A stretch of DNA of 64,000 nt from Mucilaginibacter sp. (GTDB lineage: Bacteria > Bacteroidota > Bacteroidia > Sphingobacteriales > Sphingobacteriaceae), in assembly GCF_028288185.1 (NCBI RefSeq), contig NZ_JAQBOF010000040.1:186001-250000 (forward strand), written 5' to 3'. Below the pieces are notes generated by a model that saw only the letters and a list, made by a program, of their open reading frames with translations, was not told where the DNA came from and did no database searches. Position numbers and translations under genes: made by a program. Of the stretch, positions 43,143 through 51,714 are shown in pieces; position 1 is the first letter of the stretch; each line of letters begins with the position of its first letter.

Positions 43143-45533
43143 ATGATTAAAAGCCCTGTTCTTGAAAAAACAGCCTGCTACCATTGCGGCGATGATTGTA
43201 CAACCACAGAATATATTGTTGCCGGCAAACACTTTTGCTGCCATGGCTGCAAAAGTGTTTACGAGGTATTATCAACAGATAACCTTTGTAATTATTATAG
43301 CTACAATGAGCACCCGGGCATAACCCGTAAGCAAACCGATAAGCGCTTTGATTATTTGAGTGACGAAACCATAGCGAGTGATCTTATTGACTATCGCGAC
43401 AAGCATATTACAATAGTAACCTTTTACATTCCCCAGATCCATTGCAGCTCGTGCTTATGGCTGCTGGAGAAACTGAACAAGATCAATCCTGCCGTGCACA
43501 ATTGCCGGGTAGATTTCTTGAAAAAGCAGCTTAATATACATTACGATCACGAAAAATTAAACCTGCAGCAATTGGTAGAGCTTTTAGATAATATAGGCTA
43601 CGAGCCGCTTATAAGCCTGCAGGATGTTATAAAAAAACAAAACACTGCCGATAAGGATAACCTGGTGTCAAAAATAGCCGTTGCCGGCTTTTGTTTCGGC
43701 AACGTTATGTTATTAAGCTTTCCCGAATATTTTGGTTTATCGAGTTTCGAGCAAACATTTAAACACTTTTTTGGCTGGATAAATATTTTATTTTCTTTAC
43801 CCATAGTGCTGTATAGCGGCACCGGATATTTTGTTTCGGCCTGGCAGAATTTAAAAAACAGGGTGTTGAATATTGACTTTCCGCTCGCGCTTGGTATTGC
43901 GGTTTTATTTGGCCGCACGGTTTTAGAAATATTTACCCATACAGGTGCCGGTTTTGCCGATACCCTTTGCGGGCTGGTGTTTTTCTTATTGGTAGGCAAA
44001 TTCGTTCAGAAAAAAACATACCACCATATTTCGTTCGAGCGCGATTACCGGTCGTTTTTCCCGGTGGCGGTACATATTATTGAAAATGGGATAGAGAAAC
44101 CTGTGCCACTCGGCAAGTTGGGTATTGGTAACAGAATGGTGATTCGTAACAATGAAATCATCCCTGCCGATGCCATTTTGTTAAAAGGGGAGGCTTTGGT
44201 TGATTTTAGCTTTGTAACCGGCGAAGCTATACCAGTAAGCAAAACTCTTGGTGAGATCATTTATGCAGGTGGCCGCCAAACTGGTGAAGCTATTGAATTG
44301 GAAGTGGTTAAGACTGTATCGCAAAGCTACCTTACGCAATTATGGAACAATGAAGCGTTTACACGCAAGCAGGATAAACGTATGCAAACTTTTAATGAGA
44401 AAATGAGCAAATACTTTACCATCGTTTTGCTATCGATAGCATTTGCAACCCTTATTTTTTGGCTGCCCACAGATGTAAGAAGAGGGTTTGCCGCATTTAC
44501 GGCTATATTAATAGTAGCATGCCCATGTGCATTGGCATTAAGTACGCCATTTACGATGTCGGCAGCATTAAGCACTTTTGACCGTAACCGTTTTTATTTA
44601 AAAAATGTAGCGGTGGTTGAGCAGTTAGCCGCAATTGACAGCATTGTGATGGATAAAACGGGTACAATAACAACAGGCACGGTTAAGAACATAAAATTAG
44701 AAGCCGTTTTAACAGATGAACAAAAACAACTGGTTTACAGTCTTTGCAGTAATTCAAGCCACCCGCTAAGCCGTATAATTTGCCTTTACCTGGGTAATAT
44801 GGATCAGCTTGCTGTAAACGGATATAATGAGATTGCAGGCAAAGGGATACAAGCCCATATCAACGGACACTTTGTAATGGCAGGTAGTGCCGATTTTATA
44901 CTGGAGTGCAGCGACCATTCCCCGGTTCATACAATGGTTCATATTGCTATTGATGATAAGTATATGGGCTATGTTGCATTCTCGCTTAGCTATCGCGATG
45001 GAATGAAAAATATTGCCGCATTATCAGCCAGTTACGATGAGTATTTACTTTCCGGCGATCAGGATCATGAAAGGGAAGACCTACAGGAGTTTTTCCCCAA
45101 GGCAAATAGCATGTACTTTAATCAATCGCCACAAAGCAAGTTAGACTTTGTGCAGTCACTGCAAAAAAACGGCAGCAAGGTAATGATGATTGGTGACGGG
45201 CTTAATGATTCGGGCGCTTTAAAGCAAAGCGACCTGGGTATAGCAGTTACAGATAATGTAAACAACTTTTCGCCCGGCAGTGATGCTATACTCGATGGAA
45301 AATCGTTTGATAAATTGCCGGTTTTTTTACGTTTCGCTAAAGACACCATCGCCATCATTCATTTTTCTTTTTTTATATCCTTAACCTACAACCTGGTTGG
45401 TTTAAGTTATGCCGTAACGGGTAATTTATCACCATTAACGGCCGCTATATTAATGCCGTTAAGTACCGTTACCATTATTTCGTTTACCAGCCTGGCCACA
45501 CATTTCGCTGCAAAAAAACGACAATTAATATGA
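43143..45533 (+). CDS. ccoI: CcoI/FixI copper P-type ATPase for cbb3 oxidase assembly
   Basis: The 796-aa membrane ATPase has an N-terminal zinc/copper-type CYHCGDDC plus CCHGC region, an HMA domain with QIHCSSCLWLLEKL (Cys-x-x-Cys), the intramembrane VACPCALALSTPF, phosphorylation site MDKTGTITTG, the P1B hallmark SSHPLSRI and MIGDGLNDSGALK. The CPC and HP motifs place it in the P1B group; context makes it CcoI, delivering copper for the CcoN active site. Its stop overlaps ccoS by 4 bp (ATGA). Box 5 stands upstream. Confidence 0.93.
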   Translation: MIKSPVLEKTACYHCGDDCTTTEYIVAGKHFCCHGCKSVYEVLSTDNLCNYYSYNEHPGITRKQTDKRFDYLSDETIASDLIDYRDKHITIVTFYIPQIHCSSCLWLLEKLNKINPAVHNCRVDFLKKQLNIHYDHEKLNLQQLVELLDNIGYEPLISLQDVIKKQNTADKDNLVSKIAVAGFCFGNVMLLSFPEYFGLSSFEQTFKHFFGWINILFSLPIVLYSGTGYFVSAWQNLKNRVLNIDFPLALGIAVLFGRTVLEIFTHTGAGFADTLCGLVFFLLVGKFVQKKTYHHISFERDYRSFFPVAVHIIENGIEKPVPLGKLGIGNRMVIRNNEIIPADAILLKGEALVDFSFVTGEAIPVSKTLGEIIYAGGRQTGEAIELEVVKTVSQSYLTQLWNNEAFTRKQDKRMQTFNEKMSKYFTIVLLSIAFATLIFWLPTDVRRGFAAFTAILIVACPCALALSTPFTMSAALSTFDRNRFYLKNVAVVEQLAAIDSIVMDKTGTITTGTVKNIKLEAVLTDEQKQLVYSLCSNSSHPLSRIICLYLGNMDQLAVNGYNEIAGKGIQAHINGHFVMAGSADFILECSDHSPVHTMVHIAIDDKYMGYVAFSLSYRDGMKNIAALSASYDEYLLSGDQDHEREDLQEFFPKANSMYFNQSPQSKLDFVQSLQKNGSKVMMIGDGLNDSGALKQSDLGIAVTDNVNNFSPGSDAILDGKSFDKLPVFLRFAKDTIAIIHFSFFISLTYNLVGLSYAVTGNLSPLTAAILMPLSTVTIISFTSLATHFAAKKRQLI

Positions 45534-45703
45534 ACATACTTTATTTCCTGATAGGGTGTAGCGTAGTGCTAGCGCTTGGCTTTTTGGGCGCTTTTTTCTG
45601 GGCACAGGGCAATGGGCAAAATGATGACCTGTTTACGCCCTCAATGCGTATGCTTATAGAAGATGATGAGGAAACGCCGGACGAAACGCCGCCGTCAATC
45701 TAA
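45530..45703 (+). CDS. ccoS: CcoS, cbb3 oxidase assembly protein
   Basis: This gene is too short for the ORF track: 57 aa, ATG at 45530 overlapping the ccoI stop by 4 bp. It begins MNILYFLIGCSVVLALGFLGAFFWAQGNGQ with one TM helix and an acidic tail (MLIEDDEETPDETPP), the layout of CcoS/FixS, needed to insert cofactors into cbb3 oxidase. FNR-type box 6 starts 3 bp after its stop codon. Confidence 0.92.
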   Translation: MNILYFLIGCSVVLALGFLGAFFWAQGNGQNDDLFTPSMRMLIEDDEETPDETPPSI

Positions 45704-45705
45704 AA

Positions 45706-45719
45706 GTGACACCAATCAC
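45706..45719. promoter_or_regulatory. FNR/FixK-like box 6 (GTGAC-ACCA-ATCAC)
   Basis: Within AAGTGACACCAATCACTT, centred 81 bp before the ccoNO start. The close match to box 4 suggests the same regulator. Confidence 0.65.
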
Positions 45720-45793
45720 TTTTTTGCTTAACTGTCATCATTCTGTCACACCGCTAACCGCAATATTTTTACGCCTATAAAAAGATACTTAAT

Positions 45794-47920
45794 ATGCAGC
45801 CTGAAAAATTTTATTATGACAACAAGATCGTCCGTGACTTTGGTATAGCTACGGTGTTATGGGGTATTATTGGTATGACAGTAGGTTTAATAGCAGCCAT
45901 ACAACTTTACCATCCTGGCGCCAATATGCACAACCAGTACACCACCTTTGGGCGGATACGCCCGTTGCACACTAATGCGGTGGTTTTTGCATTTGTGGGT
46001 AACGCCATTTTTATGGGGGTGTATTATTCGCTTCAACGGCTGCTTAAGGCACGGATGTTTAGCGATGCATTAAGCAATATACATTTCTGGGGATGGCAGC
46101 TCATCATTGTTTCGGCTGTAATTACGTTGCCGTTGGGCCTAACTACCTCGCATGAATATGCCGAACTGGAGTGGCCTATAGATATAGCAATTACCGTGAT
46201 ATGGGTGGTGTTTGGAATTAATATGTTCGGTACCATATTTAAACGCCGCGAGCGCCACTTATATGTTGCTATTTGGTTTTACATAGCAACATTTGTTACT
46301 ATAGCTGTACTACACGTTGTAAACTCGTTCGAGTTACCGGTATCTGCTTTTAAAAGCTATATGGTTTATGCTGGTGTGCAAGACGCGCTGGTGCAATGGT
46401 GGTACGGACATAATGCGGTTGCATTTTTCTTGACTACTCCTTATTTGGGCATGATGTATTACTTCTTGCCTAAAATGGCTAATCGACCTATTTATTCCTA
46501 CAAACTAAGTATACTTCACTTTTGGGCGCTGATATTTATTTATATCTGGGCCGGCCCTCACCACCTATTATACACCACATTACCTGGTTGGGCACAATCA
46601 TTAGGTGTTGCGTTTTCTATTATGCTGATAGCTCCAAGCTGGGGTGGCATGATAAACGGATTATTAACACTTCGTGGCGCCTGGGATAAGGTGCGCGATG
46701 ACGTTATTCTGAAGTTTATGGTGGTTGCATTAACCGCCTATGGTATGGCCACTTTTGAAGGGCCAATGTTATCCTTAAAACAAATAAACAGCATTGCCCA
46801 CTTTAGCGATTGGATCATAGCCCATGTACACGTTGGTGCATTGGGATGGAATGGATTTTTAACATTCGCTGTTCTGTATTGGTTAATTCCGCGCATTTAT
46901 AAAACCGAATTATTCTCGAAAAAACTGGCCTCATTCCACTTTTGGGTAGGTACCCTGGGTATTATTTTTTATGCCGTACCCATGTACTGGGCCGGCTTTA
47001 CCCAAAGCCTTATGCTAAAAGAGTTTACCCCTGAGGGTATGCTTAAATATCCAAACTTTTTAGAAACCACATTGCAAATATTACCAATGCATATTATGCG
47101 GTCAGTAGGTGGCGCCATGTATTTATTAGGCGTTATTGTGATGGCTTACAATCTTCTAAAAACCGCAAAACAAGGCAGCCTTGTGGCCAATGAAGCCGCA
47201 CAAGCTATGCCGCTTGAGCCGGTACATACAATAGCGAGAGAGTCTGGCTGGCACCGCAGGTTAGAGCGTAAACCTATACAGCTAATGATAGCGGCTTTAA
47301 TAGTAATATTAATAGGCACTTTTGTAGAGTTAATGCCCACATTAACCATCTCATCAAATATCCCAACTATAGCAAGCGTAAAACCTTATACATCGTTAGA
47401 GTTGCAGGGGCGCGATCTTTACATCCGAGAGGGTTGTTCAAATTGCCATTCGCAAACAGTAAGACCGTTCAGGTCTGAAACCGAACGTTACGGCGAATAC
47501 AGCAAGGCCGGCGAGTTTGTATACGATCACCCATTTCTGTGGGGATCAAAACGTACGGGGCCGGATTTGGCACGCATAGGTGGCAAGTATGGTAATGCCT
47601 GGCACTATAATCACCTGATGGATCCAAGGTTGATGTCGCCCGGAAGTATTATGCCGGAATATAGCTGGCTGTTAACCCAAACACTTGATACTACCACAAC
47701 CCGAGCTAAAATACATGCCATGCGCACATTAGGTGTTCCATATCCGGTGGGTTATGAAAACTTAGCTAATGCTGATTTGGATGAGCAGGCAAAAGCAATT
47801 GCCGGTGATTTGGCTAAAGACCATATCAAAATAAAAAGTGATAAAGAAGTAATAGCCATAATAGCCTACCTGCAACGCTTAGGTATGGATATAAAAGCAA
47901 ATAAAACCGATAAAAATTAA
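45794..47920 (+). CDS. ccoNO: Fused CcoN-CcoO, cbb3 cytochrome oxidase subunits I and II
   Basis: One 708-aa polypeptide joins CcoN (about 1-480, twelve or more TM helices) and CcoO (about 500-708). Haem/copper ligands appear in RPLHTNAVVFAF, WYGHNAVAFF, AGPHHLLYT and HVHVGALGWNGF. The CcoO part carries one c-type haem motif CSNCHSQTVRPF and PGSIMPEY with the distal Met ligand. The complex is a high-affinity, proton-pumping terminal oxidase for low oxygen. Fused NO subunits are usual in Bacteroidota. It starts the ccoNOQPGH run under box 6. Confidence 0.96.
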   Translation: MQPEKFYYDNKIVRDFGIATVLWGIIGMTVGLIAAIQLYHPGANMHNQYTTFGRIRPLHTNAVVFAFVGNAIFMGVYYSLQRLLKARMFSDALSNIHFWGWQLIIVSAVITLPLGLTTSHEYAELEWPIDIAITVIWVVFGINMFGTIFKRRERHLYVAIWFYIATFVTIAVLHVVNSFELPVSAFKSYMVYAGVQDALVQWWYGHNAVAFFLTTPYLGMMYYFLPKMANRPIYSYKLSILHFWALIFIYIWAGPHHLLYTTLPGWAQSLGVAFSIMLIAPSWGGMINGLLTLRGAWDKVRDDVILKFMVVALTAYGMATFEGPMLSLKQINSIAHFSDWIIAHVHVGALGWNGFLTFAVLYWLIPRIYKTELFSKKLASFHFWVGTLGIIFYAVPMYWAGFTQSLMLKEFTPEGMLKYPNFLETTLQILPMHIMRSVGGAMYLLGVIVMAYNLLKTAKQGSLVANEAAQAMPLEPVHTIARESGWHRRLERKPIQLMIAALIVILIGTFVELMPTLTISSNIPTIASVKPYTSLELQGRDLYIREGCSNCHSQTVRPFRSETERYGEYSKAGEFVYDHPFLWGSKRTGPDLARIGGKYGNAWHYNHLMDPRLMSPGSIMPEYSWLLTQTLDTTTTRAKIHAMRTLGVPYPVGYENLANADLDEQAKAIAGDLAKDHIKIKSDKEVIAIIAYLQRLGMDIKANKTDKN

Positions 47921-47924
47921 GATC

Positions 47925-48116
47925 ATGTTTAAACAATTCACAGAAAATATTTCGGGAAATCAGGTGTACCTGCTTTTCTCGCTGGGTATATTCCTTGTAT
48001 TCTTTATAGTAGTTGCCGTCATACTTTTTCGGCTTAAGAAATCGCACGTTGATCACATGAGCGATATGCCACTACATGATAGTCAAATTGGTTCATCTAA
48101 TACCTTACTAAAATGA
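47925..48116 (+). CDS. ccoQ: CcoQ/FixQ-like small cbb3 subunit
   Basis: The 63-aa protein has one TM helix (VYLLFSLGIFLVFFIVVAVILF) and a polar C-tail, between ccoNO (4-bp gap) and ccoP (4-bp ATGA overlap). The assignment rests on size, topology and position; sequence similarity to classical CcoQ is weak. Confidence 0.75.
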   Translation: MFKQFTENISGNQVYLLFSLGIFLVFFIVVAVILFRLKKSHVDHMSDMPLHDSQIGSSNTLLK

Positions 48117-49003
48117 AATATCAACGTGTTATTTTATTGTTTGCCTTGTTGTTTACAGCTGGCCCAACCATGGCTGCTAATGATAGCCTGATACCAGGCG
48201 ATTTAATGAATTATATAGGCTACGGGGCGGTGGTATTTATGTTATTACTTCTTATAATAGTTTTACTGGTGTTGTTAAAAACTACCAAAATACTAACTCG
48301 CATTATTCTAAAATCAGAAGGATATACTGAGCAAGAGATCAAAAAGCAATTAGCACCAGAAAAAGCCCCTGCGAAACCCAAAGGCAATGTTTGGATTAAA
48401 CTGATGTCATTACGTCCTTTATCTGAAGAAAAAGATATGATAATGGAACATGAATATGACGGGATCCAGGAACTGGACAATCCAACCCCTGCCTGGTTTA
48501 TGTACCTGTTTTACGGCACCATCATTTTTGGGATAGGATACCTTTTAAACTATCATGTTTTCCATACCGGCCAGTTACAATACGCTGAGTATAAAACAGA
48601 AGTTGCACAAGCCGATATTGCTAAAAAAGCTTTTTTAAGTAAAAGTGCTAATCGTGTAGATGAAAATACGGTAAAGTTGGTATCAGATCCGGCCGTTATT
48701 AGCGCGGGCCAGGGTATATTTAAAACTAATTGTGTGGCTTGCCACGGCGATAATGCGCAAGGCATGGTTGGCCCGAACTTAACAGATGACTTTTGGTTAC
48801 ATGGCAGTAAAATAAATGATCTGTTTAAAACTATAAAATACGGCGTGGCCGCCAAAGGTATGCCTACCTGGGAGAAGATCTTATCGCCCAAACAAATAGC
48901 GGACGTGGCCAACTATGTAAAATCATTGCATGGTACAAATCCGGCTGGCGCTAAAGAACCCCAAGGCACTAAAGAAACGGATAGCAAACTGGCGTCAAAC
49001 TAA
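48113..49003 (+). CDS. ccoP: CcoP, cbb3 oxidase c-type cytochrome subunit III
   Basis: The 296-aa protein has an N-terminal signal-like helix, a TM helix at about 32-55 and a second near 127-147 (FMYLFYGTIIFGIGYLLNYHVF), then one cytochrome c domain with CVACHGDNAQGMVGPNLTDDFW and GMPTWEKILSPKQIADVANYVKSL. Classical CcoP carries two haems c; only one CxxCH is present here, as in several Bacteroidota, so it is a monohaem form. Confidence 0.93.
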   Translation: MKYQRVILLFALLFTAGPTMAANDSLIPGDLMNYIGYGAVVFMLLLLIIVLLVLLKTTKILTRIILKSEGYTEQEIKKQLAPEKAPAKPKGNVWIKLMSLRPLSEEKDMIMEHEYDGIQELDNPTPAWFMYLFYGTIIFGIGYLLNYHVFHTGQLQYAEYKTEVAQADIAKKAFLSKSANRVDENTVKLVSDPAVISAGQGIFKTNCVACHGDNAQGMVGPNLTDDFWLHGSKINDLFKTIKYGVAAKGMPTWEKILSPKQIADVANYVKSLHGTNPAGAKEPQGTKETDSKLASN

Positions 49004-49007
49004 AATC

Positions 49008-50381
49008 ATGAGCGGATTATTGGCAGGGAGCGGATCGGGAGAAAGAAAGTGGCAATACCCGCTTATACGCAAAGGTGTTTATTATAAATGGCGTAACTGG
49101 TTAAGTTACGCCTATTTAATATTCTTCTTCGCCGGCCCTTTTTTACGAATTGGCGGACAGCCTTTTTTACTGCTTGACTTTGTTAATAAGCACTTTGTAA
49201 TATTAGGACAAGCTTTTTGGCCGCAGGACATATTTCTGTTTATGCTGGCATCGTTAGTTTTTATAGTCTGTGTGGTGTTGTTTACCATCGCATTTGGCCG
49301 TATGTTTTGCGGTTGGATATGTCCACAGACCATTTTTATGGAGATGGTATTCCGCAAGATAGAAATATGGATAGAAGGTGATGCTAATAAGCGCAAAAAG
49401 TTAGATGCGGGCCCATTGACAAATGAAAAGCTATTTAAAAAAACAGCCAAACATGTGCTGTTTTTTCTTGTGTCATTTTTGATAGCAAATACGTTTCTGG
49501 CTTACCTAACCGGCAGCGAAAACCTGATCAAAATAATTGCCGAACCTGTTAACAAGCATTGGGTTGGCTTTGCCAGCATTTTTGTATTTACAACTATATT
49601 TTATTTAATATATAGCCGGGTACGTGAGTTGGTTTGTACGGTTATTTGCCCTTATGGCAGGTTACAAAGTGTTTTAATTGATAAAGACACCTTGGTAGTG
49701 GCTTATAATGATGTGAGGGGAGAACCGCGCGGAAAGCTAATGCGCGTTTTAGACCCGCTAAACCAAAAAGGGGACTGTGTAGACTGTGGGCTATGCGTTG
49801 GTGTTTGCCCTACAGGAATAGATATCCGTAACGGTACTCAGATAGAATGCATAAACTGTACCATTTGTATTGATGCCTGCGATCATGTAATGGACAAGAT
49901 AAGTAAGCCAAGAAACCTTATTGGTTACTTTTCTGAAAACATGATCCACGCTCAAAAAAAAGCAACGTTTACAAATAGGATGAAAGGCTACGCGGCCGTA
50001 ATTGTATTGCTGATTGGTGTTTTATGCTATTTTATTTTTAGTCGCAAGGATTTAGATATGACCGTAATGCGCGGGGCGGGCATGCTTTATCAGCAGCAGC
50101 AGGATGGCTATATCAGCAATATTTACAATGCGGAGATCATTAACAAAACTAATGGTTTGCAACAGATAACCTTGAAGGCCGAAGATCCTGCAATTAAAAT
50201 AAAATACATACAGGCACCTGCGATTATAAAGAAAGGCGAAGAAACAAAAGCTGTGTTTTTTGTAATGATACCGGCAAAAAATATCCGGTCGCCTAAAACA
50301 GAGGTTAGGCTGCAGCTTTTATTGGGCAACAAAATTATACAGACGGTTACTACATCATTTGTAGGGCCAATAAGCGATTAA
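49008..50381 (+). CDS. ccoG: CcoG, cbb3 oxidase accessory ferredoxin-type protein
   Basis: The ATG at 49008 (MSGLLAGSGSGERKW) is used instead of 48930 in the track, giving 457 aa. It has about five TM helices, the FCGWICPQTIFMEMVFRKIE and CPYGRLQSVLI blocks, and two 4Fe-4S clusters in VDCGLCVGVCPTG and CINCTICIDACDHVMDKI. The C-terminus is an Ig-like outer domain. CcoG reduces Cu(II) to Cu(I) for oxidase assembly. It starts 4 bp after ccoP and 4 bp before ccoH. Confidence 0.95.
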   Translation: MSGLLAGSGSGERKWQYPLIRKGVYYKWRNWLSYAYLIFFFAGPFLRIGGQPFLLLDFVNKHFVILGQAFWPQDIFLFMLASLVFIVCVVLFTIAFGRMFCGWICPQTIFMEMVFRKIEIWIEGDANKRKKLDAGPLTNEKLFKKTAKHVLFFLVSFLIANTFLAYLTGSENLIKIIAEPVNKHWVGFASIFVFTTIFYLIYSRVRELVCTVICPYGRLQSVLIDKDTLVVAYNDVRGEPRGKLMRVLDPLNQKGDCVDCGLCVGVCPTGIDIRNGTQIECINCTICIDACDHVMDKISKPRNLIGYFSENMIHAQKKATFTNRMKGYAAVIVLLIGVLCYFIFSRKDLDMTVMRGAGMLYQQQQDGYISNIYNAEIINKTNGLQQITLKAEDPAIKIKYIQAPAIIKKGEETKAVFFVMIPAKNIRSPKTEVRLQLLLGNKIIQTVTTSFVGPISD

Positions 50382-50385
50382 AACC

Positions 50386-50808
50386 ATGAATTGGGGAAAA
50401 GGAATTGTAGGTGGAATGATCATATTTATGCTGTTTATCATCAGCATGTGCGTTTATATGATCATGAGCCCGGCTGATGATTATGACCATCAGTATTATG
50501 AGAAAGGACTATCGTTCAGCAAAGACTATGATAAAGAAATACAAGTTGTAAAAGATCATGCACAGCCTGTAATAATAATCAATAGCATCACAATGCGGTT
50601 AGTCTTTAATAAACCCGCCATAGGTAAGATCACTTTTTTACGCCCATCAAACCAATACCAGGATAGGGTCTTTAAAATTGATACTCATGCCGGTCCATTG
50701 GTCTATCTGCCTCTTAACTCAATTGAAAAAGGAAAATGGCGATTGCTAATTGAATGGGAAAGTGAACGTAAGTTGTACATGTTTCAAAAAGAAGTATTTA
50801 TAAAATGA
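50386..50808 (+). CDS. ccoH: FixH/CcoH family assembly protein
   Basis: The 140-aa protein has a single N-terminal TM helix (GGMIIFMLFIISMCVYMIM) followed by YYEKGLSFSKDYDKEIQVVKDH, the FixH signature, and an outer beta domain (GPLVYLPLNSIEKGKWRLLIEWE). It is required for cbb3 stability in other bacteria. Its stop overlaps the next gene's start by 4 bp. Confidence 0.9.
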   Translation: MNWGKGIVGGMIIFMLFIISMCVYMIMSPADDYDHQYYEKGLSFSKDYDKEIQVVKDHAQPVIIINSITMRLVFNKPAIGKITFLRPSNQYQDRVFKIDTHAGPLVYLPLNSIEKGKWRLLIEWESERKLYMFQKEVFIK

Positions 50809-51494
50809 GCGCTAATTGGATAGCTTTCTTTATTGGATTGTTTGGCAGTGTGCATTGTATTGGCATGTGTGGGCCACTGGCTTTTGCAATACCTACTCTT
50901 AATGCGCGTTGGTGGCTAATAATTGCCGACAAATTGCTTTATAACATAGGGCGCGTTATTACTTATTCGTTTTTAGGCTTATTAATTGGTTTTATAGGTA
51001 AGCAGCTATGGTTATTAGGTTTACAGCAGGGGGTAAGCATACTTGCCGGCGTATTGGTGATTATGGCGGCTATAACAAGATTGTTAAAAATACGCGTTGC
51101 CAATAATAAGGCTCTGTCTGTTTTATTTACACCCATTAACAAATCATTACATTATGCTTTACAGCACAAAGCCGGCCATTTTATTGTTGGCTTGTTAAAC
51201 GGCTTTTTACCATGCGGCTTTGTTTATATTGCGTTAATAGGCGCGGTAAATACGCCATCGTCCATATCCGCGGCGCAGTTTATGCTGTGCTTTGGATTTG
51301 GGACTTTTCCGCTGATGTTATTAGCTACCATTGGCTCGGGCTTTGTTGGTCCGGTAATTAGGCGCAGGATAAATAAGGCCATGCCTTATTTAATGATATC
51401 CCTGGGCTTTTGGTTTGTTCTGAGAGGGATGAATTTTAATATTCCATATTTAAGCCCTGCAAAGCAACAATCAGGGGTGGCCATTTGTAAATAA
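50805..51494 (+). CDS. SafE/UreH-type membrane protein of the cbb3 cluster
   Basis: The 229-aa protein has about six TM helices with HCIGMCGPLAFAIP and NGFLPCGFVYIALIGAVNT, the paired Cys-Gly-Pro/Pro-Cys-Gly motifs of the DsbD-like UreH_2/TauE-SafE group. Members next to ccoH are thought to help in copper or redox handling during oxidase assembly. It is the last intact gene of the run; a decayed DUF1275 gene follows. Confidence 0.85.
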   Translation: MSANWIAFFIGLFGSVHCIGMCGPLAFAIPTLNARWWLIIADKLLYNIGRVITYSFLGLLIGFIGKQLWLLGLQQGVSILAGVLVIMAAITRLLKIRVANNKALSVLFTPINKSLHYALQHKAGHFIVGLLNGFLPCGFVYIALIGAVNTPSSISAAQFMLCFGFGTFPLMLLATIGSGFVGPVIRRRINKAMPYLMISLGFWFVLRGMNFNIPYLSPAKQQSGVAICK

Positions 51495-51498
51495 AATT

Positions 51499-51710
51499 AT
51501 GTTAAAGCACTAAGCGAACATATAGGCTATAATGTTAAATTAGCCTAGCTATTTGGCTTAACGGCTGGCTTTGTTAACGCTGCCGGCTTTTGGGCTTTCT
51601 AGGTTTTAACAACTAATGTTACCGGCCATCCGGCGCTATTTGCAGAATGTATACAGGCGATTTTATTATGCTTCAAAAAGGTGTACCGGTTGAAGATATT
51701 TAAAACATAA
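51499..51710 (+). pseudogene. DUF1275/YoaK-family remnant
   Basis: In one frame the gap reads VKALSEHIGYNVKLA-stop-LFGLTAGFVNAAGFWAF-stop-VLTTNVTGHPALFAECIQAILL. LTAGFVNAAGFWAF and LTTNVTGHPALF are the hallmark blocks of DUF1275 (YoaK) membrane proteins. Two in-frame stops and loss of most of the 200+ aa protein leave a fragment of about 65 codons. It fills the 220-bp gap between the cbb3 cluster and hemN. Confidence 0.75.
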
Positions 51711-51714
51711 TTAG

